A DNA stretch of 64,000 bases from Chroococcidiopsis sp. TS-821 (GTDB lineage Bacteria; Cyanobacteriota; Cyanobacteriia; Cyanobacteriales; Chroococcidiopsidaceae): the NCBI RefSeq assembly GCF_002939305.1, contig NZ_MVDI01000002.1, positions 124,001 through 188,000 of the forward strand, given 5' to 3'. The position numbers and the translations under genes are program-made. A model generated the notes under the pieces. That model saw only the letters and a program-made list of their open reading frames with translations. It searched no databases and was not told where the DNA came from. Positions 48,727 to 60,030 of this stretch are shown one piece after another; the stretch's first letter is position 1, and every line of letters starts with the position of its first letter.

Positions 48727-49398
48727 TTAACCACCCGTTTCAGCGTCGGTTTGTGGTTCTTTCTGTTCTGCTTCAGCAGCTTGGGCTGCGGCGATTTCTT
48801 GGTCAGCTGCGGCTTCTTGGGCTTCAATAATTTCTGGTGTAATTTGTGGCGCTAAAACAGAAACGACAGCATCATTAGTTTCGCTTACTAAAGAAACACC
48901 TTCGGGTAAGACTAAATCTTGAAGATACAGCACGTCTCCCATTTTCATGTTAGAGACGTCGATTTCAAGTGTTTCAGGAATGCGATCGGGAGCGCAACGG
49001 ACTTGAATATGAGTTAGGACTGTATCTAACGCACCACCTTCGAGTTTCACTCCAGGTGCTTCACCGACGAAGTGGAGCGGTACTTCTACTTCTACAGTAT
49101 CTTGGGCTGCGACCGAGAAGAAGCTGAGGTGATAGGGAAATCTTTTCGTAGGGTGGCGTTGAACTTCCCGCAGGAGCGCTTTACCGCGCCAAGGCAAATC
49201 GCTAATATTTAACTGAATTAATGTGTTGTTAACAGAAGCTTTTTTTAACAGTGTCTCTACTGTTTTAGCTTCTAGCGTGAGATGAATTGATTCTGTACCG
49301 TTGTGACCATACAAATTGGCAGGAATTAAACCTGAACGGCGTAAAGCATTCGGCTTACTACCTTCTGCTCTTTTTTTTCCTTCGACTGTGATTTCCAT
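48727..49398 (-). CDS. rplY: 50S ribosomal protein L25/Ctc
   Basis: A 223-residue long form (TIGR00731). The N-terminal L25 domain binds 5S r[23 protein letters not shown] and [17 protein letters not shown]. The C-terminal TL5-like domain follows with [20 protein letters not shown]. The final 30 residues are a low-complexity Ala/Glu/Gln tail. It lies 60 bases downstream of purA on the same strand. Confidence 0.95.
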   Translation of the reverse strand: MEITVEGKKRAEGSKPNALRRSGLIPANLYGHNGTESIHLTLEAKTVETLLKKASVNNTLIQLNISDLPWRGKALLREVQRHPTKRFPYHLSFFSVAAQDTVEVEVPLHFVGEAPGVKLEGGALDTVLTHIQVRCAPDRIPETLEIDVSNMKMGDVLYLQDLVLPEGVSLVSETNDAVVSVLAPQITPEIIEAQEAAADQEIAAAQAAEAEQKEPQTDAETGG

Positions 49399-49458
49399 AC
49401 TGCTATAAAGTGACGAGCGATAAACGGTAAATTTTGAATCTTAAAAAGTTTCTTGAAC

Positions 49459-50802
<1,344 letters not shown>

Positions 50803-51076
50803 TTATGTAAGTTAGCTAAGGTTTTCACACAAACTCTAATTAATAGCAAAATAATTGCAATATGTCAATGACTTGATGCTACAAAATCATATTGATTTAG
50901 CATAACACCTAGGTAATTATTTATCCTTGACATGCTTATCCGTGCTGAGTGTCGCCACTTTTGCATTGAGCTTAAAATCGTTGTAACTTGACACTAAAAA
51001 CTCACTGCAAATTGCCAATCCAAAGATTATTGTTAAGATTAATTAATACCTTGTATTGTTAATTTTAATCAAGATC

Positions 51077-52126
51077 ATGGCATTATATGCAGAATTGCAT
51101 CGGCATTTAGGAGGTTCGGTAGTACCGCGCGTATTGTGGCGCTACTTTCAACGTCATTCACCTGATTTAGGGGAAAAATTTCCTGAGTATCAAGCGTTTG
51201 AAGAGTTTTATACAAAACCACGCAATACTCTCGATGAGTATCTAGAACTCCATACGCTGGTAGAAAGCGTGCAAAGCGTGGAAACTTTGCCGTATTTTAT
51301 TTATCGCTTGATGCGTGGTGCTTATATTTTTGAGAACCTTGCTTATTTAGAATTACGCTATACGCCTTATTTGCGTACACCGGATCATTTGAGTCAATCA
51401 GAACGCATTGACCAGATGGCTGAAATTGTAGCAGTTGTTGGGAAAGCAAGTCGAGTACCAGAGTATCCAATCGTCACAAGTCAAATTTTGTGCATGCACT
51501 CGCGACTTCCTTATGAAGTCAACAAAGCAATTGTCGATTTAGCGGCTCAAAGTCGAGATTATGTTTGCGCGATCGATGTAGCAGGTGGTGATGCTCACTA
51601 CAAAGAACGACTTGATGAGTTTATCGAATTGTACGACTATGCGCGATCGCTTAATCTCAACACAACCGGACATCTTTACGAAACGACGGATGGTTGTTAC
51701 CCTGAATTACTACCTTATTTAATGCGCATCGGACACGGCATTCAAATTCCCCTACGCTATCCAGAATTACTCGGTGAGTTAGCACAACGCAATCAATGTC
51801 TAGAAGTTTGCCCAACAACTTATCTCAAAACAGGAACTCTAGAAGACCTGCGGCAACTTAAGATTGTGTTTGACCGATGTTTTGATGCGGGAGTCGATAT
51901 TGCTATTTGTACTGACAACGCTGGGTTACATAATGTGCGCTTGCCTTTTGAGTACGAGAATTTACTGACGCAAGACATTATTGACTTTCAGCAGTTGAAA
52001 GCTTGTCAGAATGCAGCTTTCCGTCATGCATTTGCTTGGCCTTACGGTCAGCAGCCTCCAGCCTCATTGTTACGCGGATTACTGCAACCTGAAGCACCAG
52101 CACTAGCTGAACCTGTTAGGAATTAG
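51077..52126 (+). CDS. Adenosine deaminase-like amidohydrolase
   Basis: A 349-residue member of the adenosine/AMP deaminase superfamily from the ATG at 51077 (a TTG 21 bases upstream is rejected). Metal ligands are His8 and His10 (ELHRHLGGS), His199 in GHLYE and Asp280. Glu202 is in the proton-donor position and His220 in GHGIQ. The second Asp of the usual TDDP motif is Asn281 here (CTDNAGLH), and SN of CPTSN is TY. These changes may shift the substrate away from adenosine. Confidence 0.8.
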   Translation: MALYAELHRHLGGSVVPRVLWRYFQRHSPDLGEKFPEYQAFEEFYTKPRNTLDEYLELHTLVESVQSVETLPYFIYRLMRGAYIFENLAYLELRYTPYLRTPDHLSQSERIDQMAEIVAVVGKASRVPEYPIVTSQILCMHSRLPYEVNKAIVDLAAQSRDYVCAIDVAGGDAHYKERLDEFIELYDYARSLNLNTTGHLYETTDGCYPELLPYLMRIGHGIQIPLRYPELLGELAQRNQCLEVCPTTYLKTGTLEDLRQLKIVFDRCFDAGVDIAICTDNAGLHNVRLPFEYENLLTQDIIDFQQLKACQNAAFRHAFAWPYGQQPPASLLRGLLQPEAPALAEPVRN

Positions 52127-52726
52127 CAATTCGATGACACAACTCGCGCGATCGCATCCTCAACTAAATGTATAGGATGCGATGCCCATACGGGGCTTTG
52201 GCAACGCTGCCGGACTAATTTTATGATATTCAGTAGTGCAATAAACTCAACTATTCTTGAGTAGCAATTGCTTGCAGTCGGTTTGTGCGAAAAATATTGT
52301 ATCTATGCAACTCAAGAGCGAGATAACAAATATGTTTTTAATATTTAGCAAAACTGGATATTGAATATTTATGATAAATTTAGCTTGCCGATGAAAGTTC
52401 AAAATTTAAGTTTAACAAACCTTCATTTCGTTTAGACTTGACAGTCTAAATTTGAAAAGCTAAACAATCAATACTTGTAGCGTTTTTGCGTTGTTAGCTT
52501 TCAGTTAATTCTAGTAGTATTTCAAAATATTTGTACGATCGTCATTCCCAAATCTAAATGAGTTAAATGTCGCAATACTCGTTATAAAGTATCAACCTGG
52601 TTACATCCTATACAAATCATGGAGCGCGCGAGCGTTACTTGCAGCAAAGTATTCAACAGTAGTAACTTAATAAATTAATTGCTTTTTAAGCTGGTTGACA
52701 ATGGATACCAAAAATAATTTTGCTCC
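52127..52726. other. Intergenic region upstream of OmpR-type regulator
   Basis: 600 bases without a supported gene. An inverted repeat CGCATCCT/AGGATGCG (52153-52160 and 52174-52181) follows the deaminase gene and could act as a weak terminator, though no T run follows. The rest is AT-rich, with nothing recognised. Confidence 0.55.
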
Positions 52727-53413
52727 ATGAGGATTCTGATAGTCGAAGACGATCTTAGCCTTGCCGAAATTTTAGCAACAGCACTGATTGAGCAACGGTA
52801 TGTAGTAGATACAGTAAGTGATGGGGAAGCCGCTTGGCAACAAGTCAAAACGGTTACGTACGATCTTATTGTTATGGATATGATGCTTCCCAAACTTGAC
52901 GGAATCAGCTTATGTAAGCGGCTGCGTTCTCAAAGCTACGGAATTCCAGTACTGATGCTAACTGCTTTAAATAATATTGCAGATAAAGTTACAGGGCTAG
53001 ATGCGGGGGCTGATGATTATGTCATCAAACCAGTAGATTTACAAGAATTATTTGCGCGGATTCGCGCGCTACTGCGACGAGGAAGCTCGCAAACGTCGCC
53101 AATTTTGGAATGGGATGGATTACAGCTAGATCCGAGTACGTACGAAGTCACCTACAAAGAAAAACCTTTGTACTTGACACCTAAAGAGTATAGTCTTCTC
53201 GAAGTGCTCTTACGTAATGGCAGGCGAGTTATTAGTCGTAGTGCCATTATTGAACATGTTTGGTCTTTGGAAGATCCGCCCGAAGAAGATACAGTCAAAG
53301 CGCATATCAAGACTTTGCGCCAAAAGCTTAAGTCTGTAGGAGCTGCGAGTGATTTTATTGAAACTGTTCACGGTGTCGGCTATCGCCTCAGACAACCCTT
53401 GCTACATCAATAG
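52727..53413 (+). CDS. OmpR/PhoB-family response regulator
   Basis: A 228-residue two-domain regulator. The receiver has LIVEDDLSL, acceptor Asp in LIVMDMMLPK, MLTAL and DYVIKPVD. The winged-helix DNA-binding domain (about 125-225) has LTPKEYSLLEVLLRNGRRVI and ends TVHGVGYRLRQ. It resembles RppA-type cyanobacterial regulators, but no kinase gene is adjacent, so the stimulus is unknown. Confidence 0.9.
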   Translation: MRILIVEDDLSLAEILATALIEQRYVVDTVSDGEAAWQQVKTVTYDLIVMDMMLPKLDGISLCKRLRSQSYGIPVLMLTALNNIADKVTGLDAGADDYVIKPVDLQELFARIRALLRRGSSQTSPILEWDGLQLDPSTYEVTYKEKPLYLTPKEYSLLEVLLRNGRRVISRSAIIEHVWSLEDPPEEDTVKAHIKTLRQKLKSVGAASDFIETVHGVGYRLRQPLLHQ

Positions 53414-53818
53414 TTGATTCTATGTATTGCAAAGCTTATCAACAAAAGATTAAGTTTTCTATATTAAATTGATTTTTTGTGAGATTGAGGAACTTTTTTG
53501 AAGAATACCCGATTTCTTCACGATTTCTTCTCCCTTTTCTTCACGCGCAACTTGTAGGTTAAGTAACTAAGTCAGGTGATTGGCTGTTCATCAAAGCTAA
53601 AATCTCCTCATTGCCCTTCTTTATGATGCACTGGGTTAGCCCCTATATGCCTCTAGAGGTTAACCCAGAGTGCTTTCTCTCTAAAGATTTTCACATTGAC
53701 AAAATATTAAATTTTAGAAACTTAACTCGATCCGCAAACTGCTCAATCCGCCTTGTTAAACTCCGATAGGAAGAGCGTTCGCTAGATATGCTCGCTGAAG
53801 ATGAGGGAGCAAATATTT
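53414..53818. other. Intergenic region with extended inverted repeat
   Basis: 405 bases without a gene. CTGGGTTA (53631-53638) and TAACCCAG (53661-53668) form an 8-bp stem, with the palindrome CCTCTAGAGG (53650-53659) in the loop. No T run follows, so it is more like an operator or RNA structure than a terminator. Confidence 0.45.
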
Positions 53819-54067
53819 ATGAAATCAGTAGATGACTTTAATAGCGACCACGTTGAACTCGATTGGTGGGCAGAAGTTATAACGACTCAACCGAATGTCA
53901 TTTATTACTTTGGACCATTTGCGAGTAGAGAGGAAGCACAATGGTTTTTACCGGGTTACATCGAGGACATAGAACAAGAGGGCTGTCAAGAAATTCGCGT
54001 TCAAGTCAAGCAATGTCAGCCTACAGAACTAACAGTTGAAGAACAAATCTTAGTAGCTAGTGGCTAG
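53819..54067 (+). CDS. DUF1816 protein
   Basis: An 82-residue protein with the DUF1816 core: LDWWAEVITTQPNVIYYFGP, SREEAQWFLPGYIEDIEQEG and VKQCQPTELTVEE. The family is restricted to cyanobacteria and relatives, and its function is unknown. I chose the ATG at 53819 because GGAG lies nine bases ahead of it; an in-frame ATG at 53801 is the alternative. Confidence 0.85.
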   Translation: MKSVDDFNSDHVELDWWAEVITTQPNVIYYFGPFASREEAQWFLPGYIEDIEQEGCQEIRVQVKQCQPTELTVEEQILVASG

Positions 54068-54085
54068 CGATTAATGATTAGAGGC

Positions 54086-55177
54086 TCAAGAGTCAGAAAA
54101 ACCTATTTGCGTCATACTTCTTAAGAAGCTTCTTTGACAAGCAAGTTCAGCAGCAAGCTGTATAGCGGCTTTCATGCTAGTAGCATCCGCAATTCCTTTA
54201 CCTGCAATATCAAACGCTGTACCGTGATCCGGTGAAGTCCGTACAAAAGAAAGACCGATTGAAGTATTTACCGCACGGTCAAACGCAAGTTGTTTGACAG
54301 GAATTAAACCTTGGTCGTGATATAACGCAAGATAAGCGTCTGCAGCTTTTGCTGTATCGATAGTCCCATACCAAGCTTGACTGGGTTTTACCCACATCGT
54401 ATCTGGCGGTATGGGACCATCTAATTGAATTTCGGGGCGATCGCATCTTTCTTTTTCCAACCAAGGAATGAGCCAGTCTTGTTCTTCGCGTCCGAGTTGT
54501 CCTGATTCTCCACTATGCGGATTTAATCCGGCGATCGCAATTCTGGGTTTTTCTATCCCAAAATCTTGCTGCAAACACTCCACGAGTAAGTCTAATTTAT
54601 TCGCCAGCAATTCAGGGGTCAGTGTATCCGCAACTTGACGTAAAGGAATGTGCGTCGTCGCGAGTAATGTTCTCAGCGTCCAATTTGTGTGGGGCGATCG
54701 CGCAACAAACAACATTCCGTATCTTGTCACGCCCGAACTTTGCGCGAGTAACTCGGTTTGCCCAGGGTAATTGTAGCCCGCGGCTTTCCAAGCAGACTTA
54801 GCAATGGGACCTGTGACAATCGCCTCAAATTCACCGCTTTGCGTGCGGGCGATCGCGGCTTGCAAATAAGCAAAACTTGCAGCTCCACTAGCTGCATTAC
54901 CGATTCCAGTAGTGATAGAATCTTCAGTATTAATATCTATAATTTTTAAATCTTCTGGATTTGCTAAATTGTCACGACAGTGCTGGCGTAACTGTTCGTA
55001 GGTTTTGAGGAGTTGAGTTTTACTGCCAACAACGGTGACATCGTATTTTTGCGGAAACTCTGGTTTGGCTAAAGCCTTTAAAATCACTTCTGGTCCTATA
55101 CCAGCCGGATCGCCCAATGTCAAAGCCAAACGCGGACATGTTTCTGCACGAAGCAAATTCTGCTGCAACAAATACAT
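54086..55177 (-). CDS. pdxA: 4-Hydroxythreonine-4-phosphate dehydrogenase
   Basis: A 363-residue PdxA from the ATG at 55177; a TTG at 55225 would add 16 residues. [40 protein letters not shown] and [12 protein letters not shown] carry the substrate and metal sites. It oxidises 4-phosphohydroxy-L-threonine in the DXP-dependent vitamin B6 pathway. It is divergent from petM. Confidence 0.94.
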   Translation of the reverse strand: MYLLQQNLLRAETCPRLALTLGDPAGIGPEVILKALAKPEFPQKYDVTVVGSKTQLLKTYEQLRQHCRDNLANPEDLKIIDINTEDSITTGIGNAASGAASFAYLQAAIARTQSGEFEAIVTGPIAKSAWKAAGYNYPGQTELLAQSSGVTRYGMLFVARSPHTNWTLRTLLATTHIPLRQVADTLTPELLANKLDLLVECLQQDFGIEKPRIAIAGLNPHSGESGQLGREEQDWLIPWLEKERCDRPEIQLDGPIPPDTMWVKPSQAWYGTIDTAKAADAYLALYHDQGLIPVKQLAFDRAVNTSIGLSFVRTSPDHGTAFDIAGKGIADATSMKAAIQLAAELACQRSFLRSMTQIGFSDS

Positions 55178-55364
55178 ACAAAAGTTTGAGTTAGCACCTC
55201 TAGATGATTGCGTATCAACTAACAAATAAGCAGAGTTATGTCACCGAACTGATTTAAAATACTTTACACTAGTCTAAATTTTTTTAGGAAGACACTGCCT
55301 CTTCCTGAGTTGTGGACTTTTTCATACTAGCTTACTGCAATTGACTTAGCGAAGGAGAATTATT

Positions 55365-55475
55365 ATGGGCGAGATGTTTACAGCAACCATTTTGTGTCTC
55401 ACTTTGATCCCTATCGGCATCGTTTTGGGTTTTCTCTTACTCAAAATTCAGGGAGGCGAAGGAAGCGAATTGTAG
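55365..55475 (+). CDS. petM: Cytochrome b6f complex subunit PetM
   Basis: A 36-residue membrane peptide, beginning MGEMFTATILC and ending in GFLLLKIQGGE. One helix with the C-terminal LLKIQG motif matches PetM (subunit VII) of cyanobacterial b6f. GAAGGAGAAT is ideally placed ahead of the ATG. It supports photosynthetic and respiratory electron transport. Confidence 0.85.
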   Translation: MGEMFTATILCLTLIPIGIVLGFLLLKIQGGEGSEL

Positions 55476-55481
55476 AGGACT

Positions 55482-55563
55482 CAGTGGTTAGTAGCTAGTG
55501 GTTAGTGGCTAGTAGTTAGTGTCAGGAGTGGCTAACAACTGGTAACTAGCAACTAGTAACTCG
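55482..55563. repeat. GTTAGTGGCTAGT-type degenerate repeat
   Basis: Variants of GTGGTTAGT and GTAGCTAGT are repeated, then CTAACAACTGGTAACTAG in the opposite sense, giving imperfect dyad symmetry. The reverse complement resembles the tail at 24450-24500. It may form a hairpin that ends the petM transcript. Confidence 0.55.
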
Positions 55564-55672
55564 TGCTTCCCTGGCTTAAAAGTCGTCTCTCTCCTATTGT
55601 AAAGTTTTGTGACTACAATGAATTCTGATAGGATTTTATGAATAAAAGTTTAAGATTCATTGCTAATCCCTC

Positions 55673-56653
55673 ATGACTATATTAGTTGTCGGTGCTACTG
55701 GCACCTTGGGAAGACAAGTAGTTCGCCGTGCTCTCGATGAGGGGTATAAGGTACGCTGTCTTGTAAGAAATCCTAAGAAAGCCACTTTTTTAAAAGAATG
55801 GGGCGCTGAACTGGTAGCCGGTAATTTGTGCTATCCAGATACTTTACCTCCAGCGCTTGCGGGTATAACTGCAATTATTGACGCAGCCACAGCTCGCGCT
55901 ACCGATTCCCTGAGCATCAAACAAGTTGATTGGGAGGGGAAAGTCGCGCTTATCCAAGCAGCTAAAGCTGCTGGTGTCGAGCGTTATATATTCTTCTCGC
56001 TACTAGACGCAGATCGGCATCCTGATGTCCCGCTTATGGAAATCAAGCGATGTACTGAGCTATTTTTAGCAGAAGCTGGTTTAAACTATACGATTTTGCG
56101 ACTCTGTGGCTTTATGCAGGGGTTGATTGGACAGTACGCAATTCCAATTTTGGAAGGACAAGCCGTATGGATTACAGGGGAGTCTTCGCCGATCGCCTAC
56201 ATGGATACGCAAGATATTGCTAAATTCGCGGTTCGCGCTCTGTCAGTTCCAGAAACAGAAAAACAAACTTTTCCAGTAGTCGGAACTCGTGCTTGGAGTG
56301 CGGAAGAAATTATTGATTTATGCGAACGGCTATCGGGTAAAGAGGCGCGCATTACGCGAATGCCAATCAATTTACTACGGACAATGCGCCGCGTACTCCG
56401 CTTTTTTCAATGGGGATGGAACGTTGCCGACCGCTTAGCTTTTACTGAAGTCTTAGCAAATGGCAAACCCTTGGATGCTCCCATGGAGGAAGTTTATCAA
56501 GTCTTTGGGTTAGATCCAACAGAAACCACAACCCTGGAAAGTTATATGCAAGAGTACTTTGCCAGAATATTGAAGAAATTGCGAGAACTCGATTACGAAA
56601 AAACCAAAACAAAAAAGAAGCAAACTCCCAAGAAAACGCCGTTTAAGAGTTAA
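55673..56653 (+). CDS. ycf39: Ycf39 (photosystem II assembly factor)
   Basis: A 326-residue atypical SDR: MTILVVGATGTLGRQVVRRA, FSLLDADRHPDVPLMEIKRC and LNYTILRLCGFMQGLIGQYA match Ycf39/HCF244. Ycf39 works with high-light-inducible proteins to deliver chlorophyll to newly made D1. The C-terminus is a basic Lys/Thr tail (KTKTKKKQTPKK). Its position after petM keeps it among photosynthesis genes. Confidence 0.9.
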   Translation: MTILVVGATGTLGRQVVRRALDEGYKVRCLVRNPKKATFLKEWGAELVAGNLCYPDTLPPALAGITAIIDAATARATDSLSIKQVDWEGKVALIQAAKAAGVERYIFFSLLDADRHPDVPLMEIKRCTELFLAEAGLNYTILRLCGFMQGLIGQYAIPILEGQAVWITGESSPIAYMDTQDIAKFAVRALSVPETEKQTFPVVGTRAWSAEEIIDLCERLSGKEARITRMPINLLRTMRRVLRFFQWGWNVADRLAFTEVLANGKPLDAPMEEVYQVFGLDPTETTTLESYMQEYFARILKKLRELDYEKTKTKKKQTPKKTPFKS

Positions 56654-56811
56654 AGAGGAGTGAGTGAATAGTTGCTAGTGCGTGAGTTTTAAATTGAAGT
56701 ATTTTCTGAGCTCGACACTTCAGACTCTCTGAAAGAAACACCTCGCCTCTTGAGCAAAAATGTGCAAGGATCTAGCTAATAGTAAGCATTGCGGAAATCT
56801 GGACTTGTAGC

Positions 56812-57732
56812 GTGCCGAAAGCAGGCATTATTTACAACGACGTTAAACCGATTGCCGGTCGTGTTGCTAACGAACTGAAAGACAAGCTCATTGCAGCGGG
56901 TTGGGAAGTTTGTGTCACAACTGGTATCGGAGGGATTTTGGGTTACTCGAACCCAGAAAGTCCGGTGTGTCATACACCAATTGAAGGTCTCACTCCACCT
57001 GGTTTTGATGCGGAAATGAAATTTGCCATTGTCCTTGGCGGTGATGGCACAGTTTTAGCGGCTTCTCGTTTAGTAGCTCCTTGTGGCGTTCCGATCCTAA
57101 CGGTCAATACAGGACACATGGGCTTTTTAACCGAAGCTTATGTCAATCAATTACCGCTAGTCATGGAACAAGTGATGGCGGGCAAATACGAGATTGAAGA
57201 ACGGGCGATGTTAGCCGTTAAGGTATTGCGTCGCGGGGAATCCGTTCTTTGGGAAGCCTTGTGCTTAAACGAGATGGTACTACATCGCGAACCTTTGACA
57301 TGTATGTGCCATTTTGAAATTGCGGTGGGACATCACGCGCCCGTAGACATTGCTGCAGATGGCGTTATTGTCTCGACTCCCACTGGTTCAACAGCGTATT
57401 CGTTGAGTGCGGGAGGACCAGTAGTCACGCCAGGAGTTCCTGTACTGCAGCTAGTTCCTATTTGTCCGCATTCGCTCGCGTCACGAGCGCTGGTTTTCGC
57501 TGATACCGAAACAGTAACAATTTCGAGTGCGAGCACAGATCGGTTGGTGATGGTGGTGGATGGCAATGCTGGCTGCTATGTTTTTCCTGAGGATCAGGTG
57601 AAATTAGCGCGATCGCAATACTCCGCGCGTTTTATCCGCCTGCAATCGCCTGAATTCTTTCGCATTTTACGCGAAAAGCTAGGTTGGGGGCTACCCCATA
57701 TCGCCAAGCCGACTTCGGTAGAGTTGCCTTAG
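56812..57732 (+). CDS. nadK: NAD kinase
   Basis: A 306-residue NAD kinase, which makes NADP from NAD. The catalytic [29 protein letters not shown] and [15 protein letters not shown] are all present. The start is GTG 56812, just ahead of the first conserved strand [11 protein letters not shown]. nblR follows 112 bases downstream. Confidence 0.93.
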   Translation: MPKAGIIYNDVKPIAGRVANELKDKLIAAGWEVCVTTGIGGILGYSNPESPVCHTPIEGLTPPGFDAEMKFAIVLGGDGTVLAASRLVAPCGVPILTVNTGHMGFLTEAYVNQLPLVMEQVMAGKYEIEERAMLAVKVLRRGESVLWEALCLNEMVLHREPLTCMCHFEIAVGHHAPVDIAADGVIVSTPTGSTAYSLSAGGPVVTPGVPVLQLVPICPHSLASRALVFADTETVTISSASTDRLVMVVDGNAGCYVFPEDQVKLARSQYSARFIRLQSPEFFRILREKLGWGLPHIAKPTSVELP

Positions 57733-57844
57733 TAGTGGGCAATTTCTGTAAGGATATGAATATAATTAAGTGTTCGTGCTTAGTTTAGCCATGTGATAAC
57801 TAAGCTATAACTAGAGGCAATCCTTCATTCGCGGATAGCGGCTT

Positions 57845-58540
57845 ATGAGTACGGCAGAGGCTGAACGCAGTCCATGTGTTCTAGTAGTCGAAACTGATGA
57901 GACTTTAGCAGAGCAAGTGAGTCTTGACCTACAAGAATCAGGCTACGAAGCAGTAATTGCTACTGACGCTTATAGTGGGATGCAATACTCGCGAGAAATG
58001 CAACCTGCTTTGATTGTTGTAGATCGCATGCTCGCTGGCGAATCAGGGTTAGAGTTATGTACTCATCTGCGTAAAGCAGGAGCGCGCGTACCTGTATTAG
58101 TCTTGATGGCAAGAGATACAGTTGACGATCGCATAGCTTGTTTAGAAGCGGGAGCCGATGACTATTTTCTCAAACCTTACCGCTCGGAAGAATTTTTGCA
58201 GATGGTGCGCCTCTATTTACAACCTGATACAGGCGTAACCGAACAACTGCGCTTTGGCGATCTCGTTCTAGATTTAGGGACGCGTCGCGCTATTCGTCAT
58301 GGCAAAGCGCTGGATCTGACAATGAAGGAGTTTGAACTGCTCAAGTATTTGATGGAACATCCGCGTGAAGTTTTAACTCGCGAACAAATTCTCGAAAATG
58401 TTTGGGGTTATGATTTCATGGGAGAATCGAATGTCATTGAAGTTTATATTCGTTATTTACGCCTCAAGATAGAAGACGAAGGACATAGACGTCTTATTCA
58501 AACCGTGCGGGGTGTGGGCTACGTTTTACGAGAATCGTAA
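57845..58540 (+). CDS. nblR: OmpR-type regulator NblR
   Basis: A 231-residue response regulator that closely fits NblR: VLVVETDETLAEQVSLDLQE, VVDRMLAGESGLEL, LMARDTVDDRIACLEAGADD and FLKPYRSEEF in the receiver, then a winged helix ending RGVGYVLRES. The usual acidic pair is Glu-x-Asp (ETDE). NblR drives phycobilisome degradation and survival in nutrient stress; in Synechococcus it works without phosphorylation. It is downstream of nadK. Confidence 0.82.
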   Translation: MSTAEAERSPCVLVVETDETLAEQVSLDLQESGYEAVIATDAYSGMQYSREMQPALIVVDRMLAGESGLELCTHLRKAGARVPVLVLMARDTVDDRIACLEAGADDYFLKPYRSEEFLQMVRLYLQPDTGVTEQLRFGDLVLDLGTRRAIRHGKALDLTMKEFELLKYLMEHPREVLTREQILENVWGYDFMGESNVIEVYIRYLRLKIEDEGHRRLIQTVRGVGYVLRES

Positions 58541-58608
58541 TTAGGGAACTCTGATGATGGAGAACCGCTCAAGAGCTATGAACGCAAATACTGGGAGTTA
58601 TTAATAAA

Positions 58609-59115
58609 GTGAGTCGTGGTTCTACTGTCCTCGGCATAATTTTAGGAACTATGATGCTGGGTTGTTCCACACCAACGCCCGCAGTATCGCCAACCGTGAC
58701 ACCTCTGGCGCAACAATCTGTAAATGCTGGTCAAAAGCTGCCCATTACCGCCGTAGCAACGATCGCCGGACGTAAAATTAACTTGGAAGTCGCTCGGACA
58801 CCTCAAGAACAAGCAATCGGATTAATGCATCGCGACACGATAGCCGACGATCGCGGAATGCTGTTTGTCTTCGAACCGGCGCGCCCAGTCGGTTTTTGGA
58901 TGAAAAATGTCCGATTTCCGCTTGACATGATTTTTTTAGAAAATGGACGCGTGAAAGCGATCGCACCTGCTGTACCGCCTTGTCAAGCTGAACCCTGTCC
59001 GACGTATGGTCCCGAAACACCTGTTAATCAAGTAATTGAACTGCGTGGAGGACGCGCCGCTGAACTCGGAATTCGCGTCGGCGATCGTCTAGATATTCGC
59101 TTTTTAGACTCGTAA
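58609..59115 (+). CDS. DUF192 lipoprotein
   Basis: A 168-residue protein starting at GTG 58609. The signal ends in a lipobox MMLGC, so it is probably a membrane-anchored lipoprotein with a Pro/Thr linker. The DUF192 domain (about 50-165) shows EVARTPQEQAIGLMHRD, GFWMKNVRFPLDMIFL and a C-terminal GDRLDI. Its function is unknown. A CQAEPCPTYG insertion with two Cys is typical of cyanobacterial members. Confidence 0.87.
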   Translation: MSRGSTVLGIILGTMMLGCSTPTPAVSPTVTPLAQQSVNAGQKLPITAVATIAGRKINLEVARTPQEQAIGLMHRDTIADDRGMLFVFEPARPVGFWMKNVRFPLDMIFLENGRVKAIAPAVPPCQAEPCPTYGPETPVNQVIELRGGRAAELGIRVGDRLDIRFLDS

Positions 59116-59643
59116 AACCTCAACGAGAAATTTTCCCTTAGCACATTATTTATAAAATGGGGGAAATTCCCCAACAAAAGTGTGGTGCTTTGACGCCAAT
59201 CGAGGTAATATTTGATAGATTTGATAAAAAAACAAAATTATTGCTGCGCTCGTTTTTCCTGTGTAGAGCGTTACAATTCAAAAAAATCAAATTTGCACAA
59301 GTTAAACCCCAATCAGTCTTCTGGGAGAGTAAAATTCAGTAGCTAATATCCTCCTTGTTATAGGTGAACAATATTGCTGCATTAAAGTAAAAATAATCTT
59401 AATATATTTTGCTTTCCCTGGAATAAACTCACGAAGATTAGCAAGTTGCGCTAAAATTCTATTCCACATCGTATTGGTACTCTTTCTATATTAGGGAAAC
59501 ACGCAATAGCTAGTTTCACTGTCAATATAGAGTTAACAATTCACGAGTGGTATCGAGACAGACAAAAAACTGGCTAGCGAGTACTAGCTCATCATATGAC
59601 AAATAACTCAAACTTAAACTTATATACAACGGAAGGTGAAATT
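59116..59643. other. Intergenic region, no supported gene
   Basis: 528 AT-rich bases. A near-palindrome GGGGAAATTCCCC (59160-59172) lies 45 bases after the DUF192 stop. An open frame at 59157-59342 has no coding character. Confidence 0.5.
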
Positions 59644-59841
59644 ATGTCACCCGCAAACTACTCAAAATTCATCGATTTTCTCCAAAAAGATTTATCGATA
59701 TCTGCTGCTTCAATTGACGTCGCTTTACGCCATCGCGAGCAAGATCCAGGTCCATTACCCATGATTCTGTGGCAATATGGTCTAGTGACGTTAGATCAAC
59801 TCAATCAAATCTACGATTGGTTGGAAAGCGCAGCAGTATAG
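59644..59841 (+). CDS. DUF2949 protein
   Basis: A 65-residue cyanobacterial protein with the DUF2949 core: FIDFLQKDLSISAASIDVAL, REQDPGPLPMILWQYGLVTL and QIYDWLE. Function unknown. I chose the ATG at 59644 because GGAAGGTG precedes it at proper spacing; the ATG at 59596 has no ribosome binding site. A terminator follows at 59953. Confidence 0.82.
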   Translation: MSPANYSKFIDFLQKDLSISAASIDVALRHREQDPGPLPMILWQYGLVTLDQLNQIYDWLESAAV

Positions 59842-59952
59842 CAATACTAAAAAAATCTGAAAAAGCGCCAAATGCTAGTTCAATTATGTCTATACACCCA
59901 AGTTATGCGTAGGTAGTAGCTAAAGGAGACGAACAATGTACTGGCAATCCAT

Positions 59953-59976
59953 AGAGCGGGTAATACCCGCTCTTTT
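59953..59976 (+). terminator. Intrinsic terminator after DUF2949
   Basis: AGAGCGGGT and ACCCGCTCT form a nine-base stem with a 3-base loop, followed by TTT. It ends transcription from the DUF2949 side and protects the convergent aminotransferase gene. Confidence 0.85.
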
Positions 59977-60030
59977 GATATCGCGATCTGCACGTCAAAA
60001 CTGCGTACGCGAATGAGTAAGCCCCTCATC

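Noticed and set aside
59157-59342. A 61-codon frame after the DUF192 gene
   Set aside because: Its start lies in a palindrome, with Lys/Phe-rich AT-driven content and no homology pattern.
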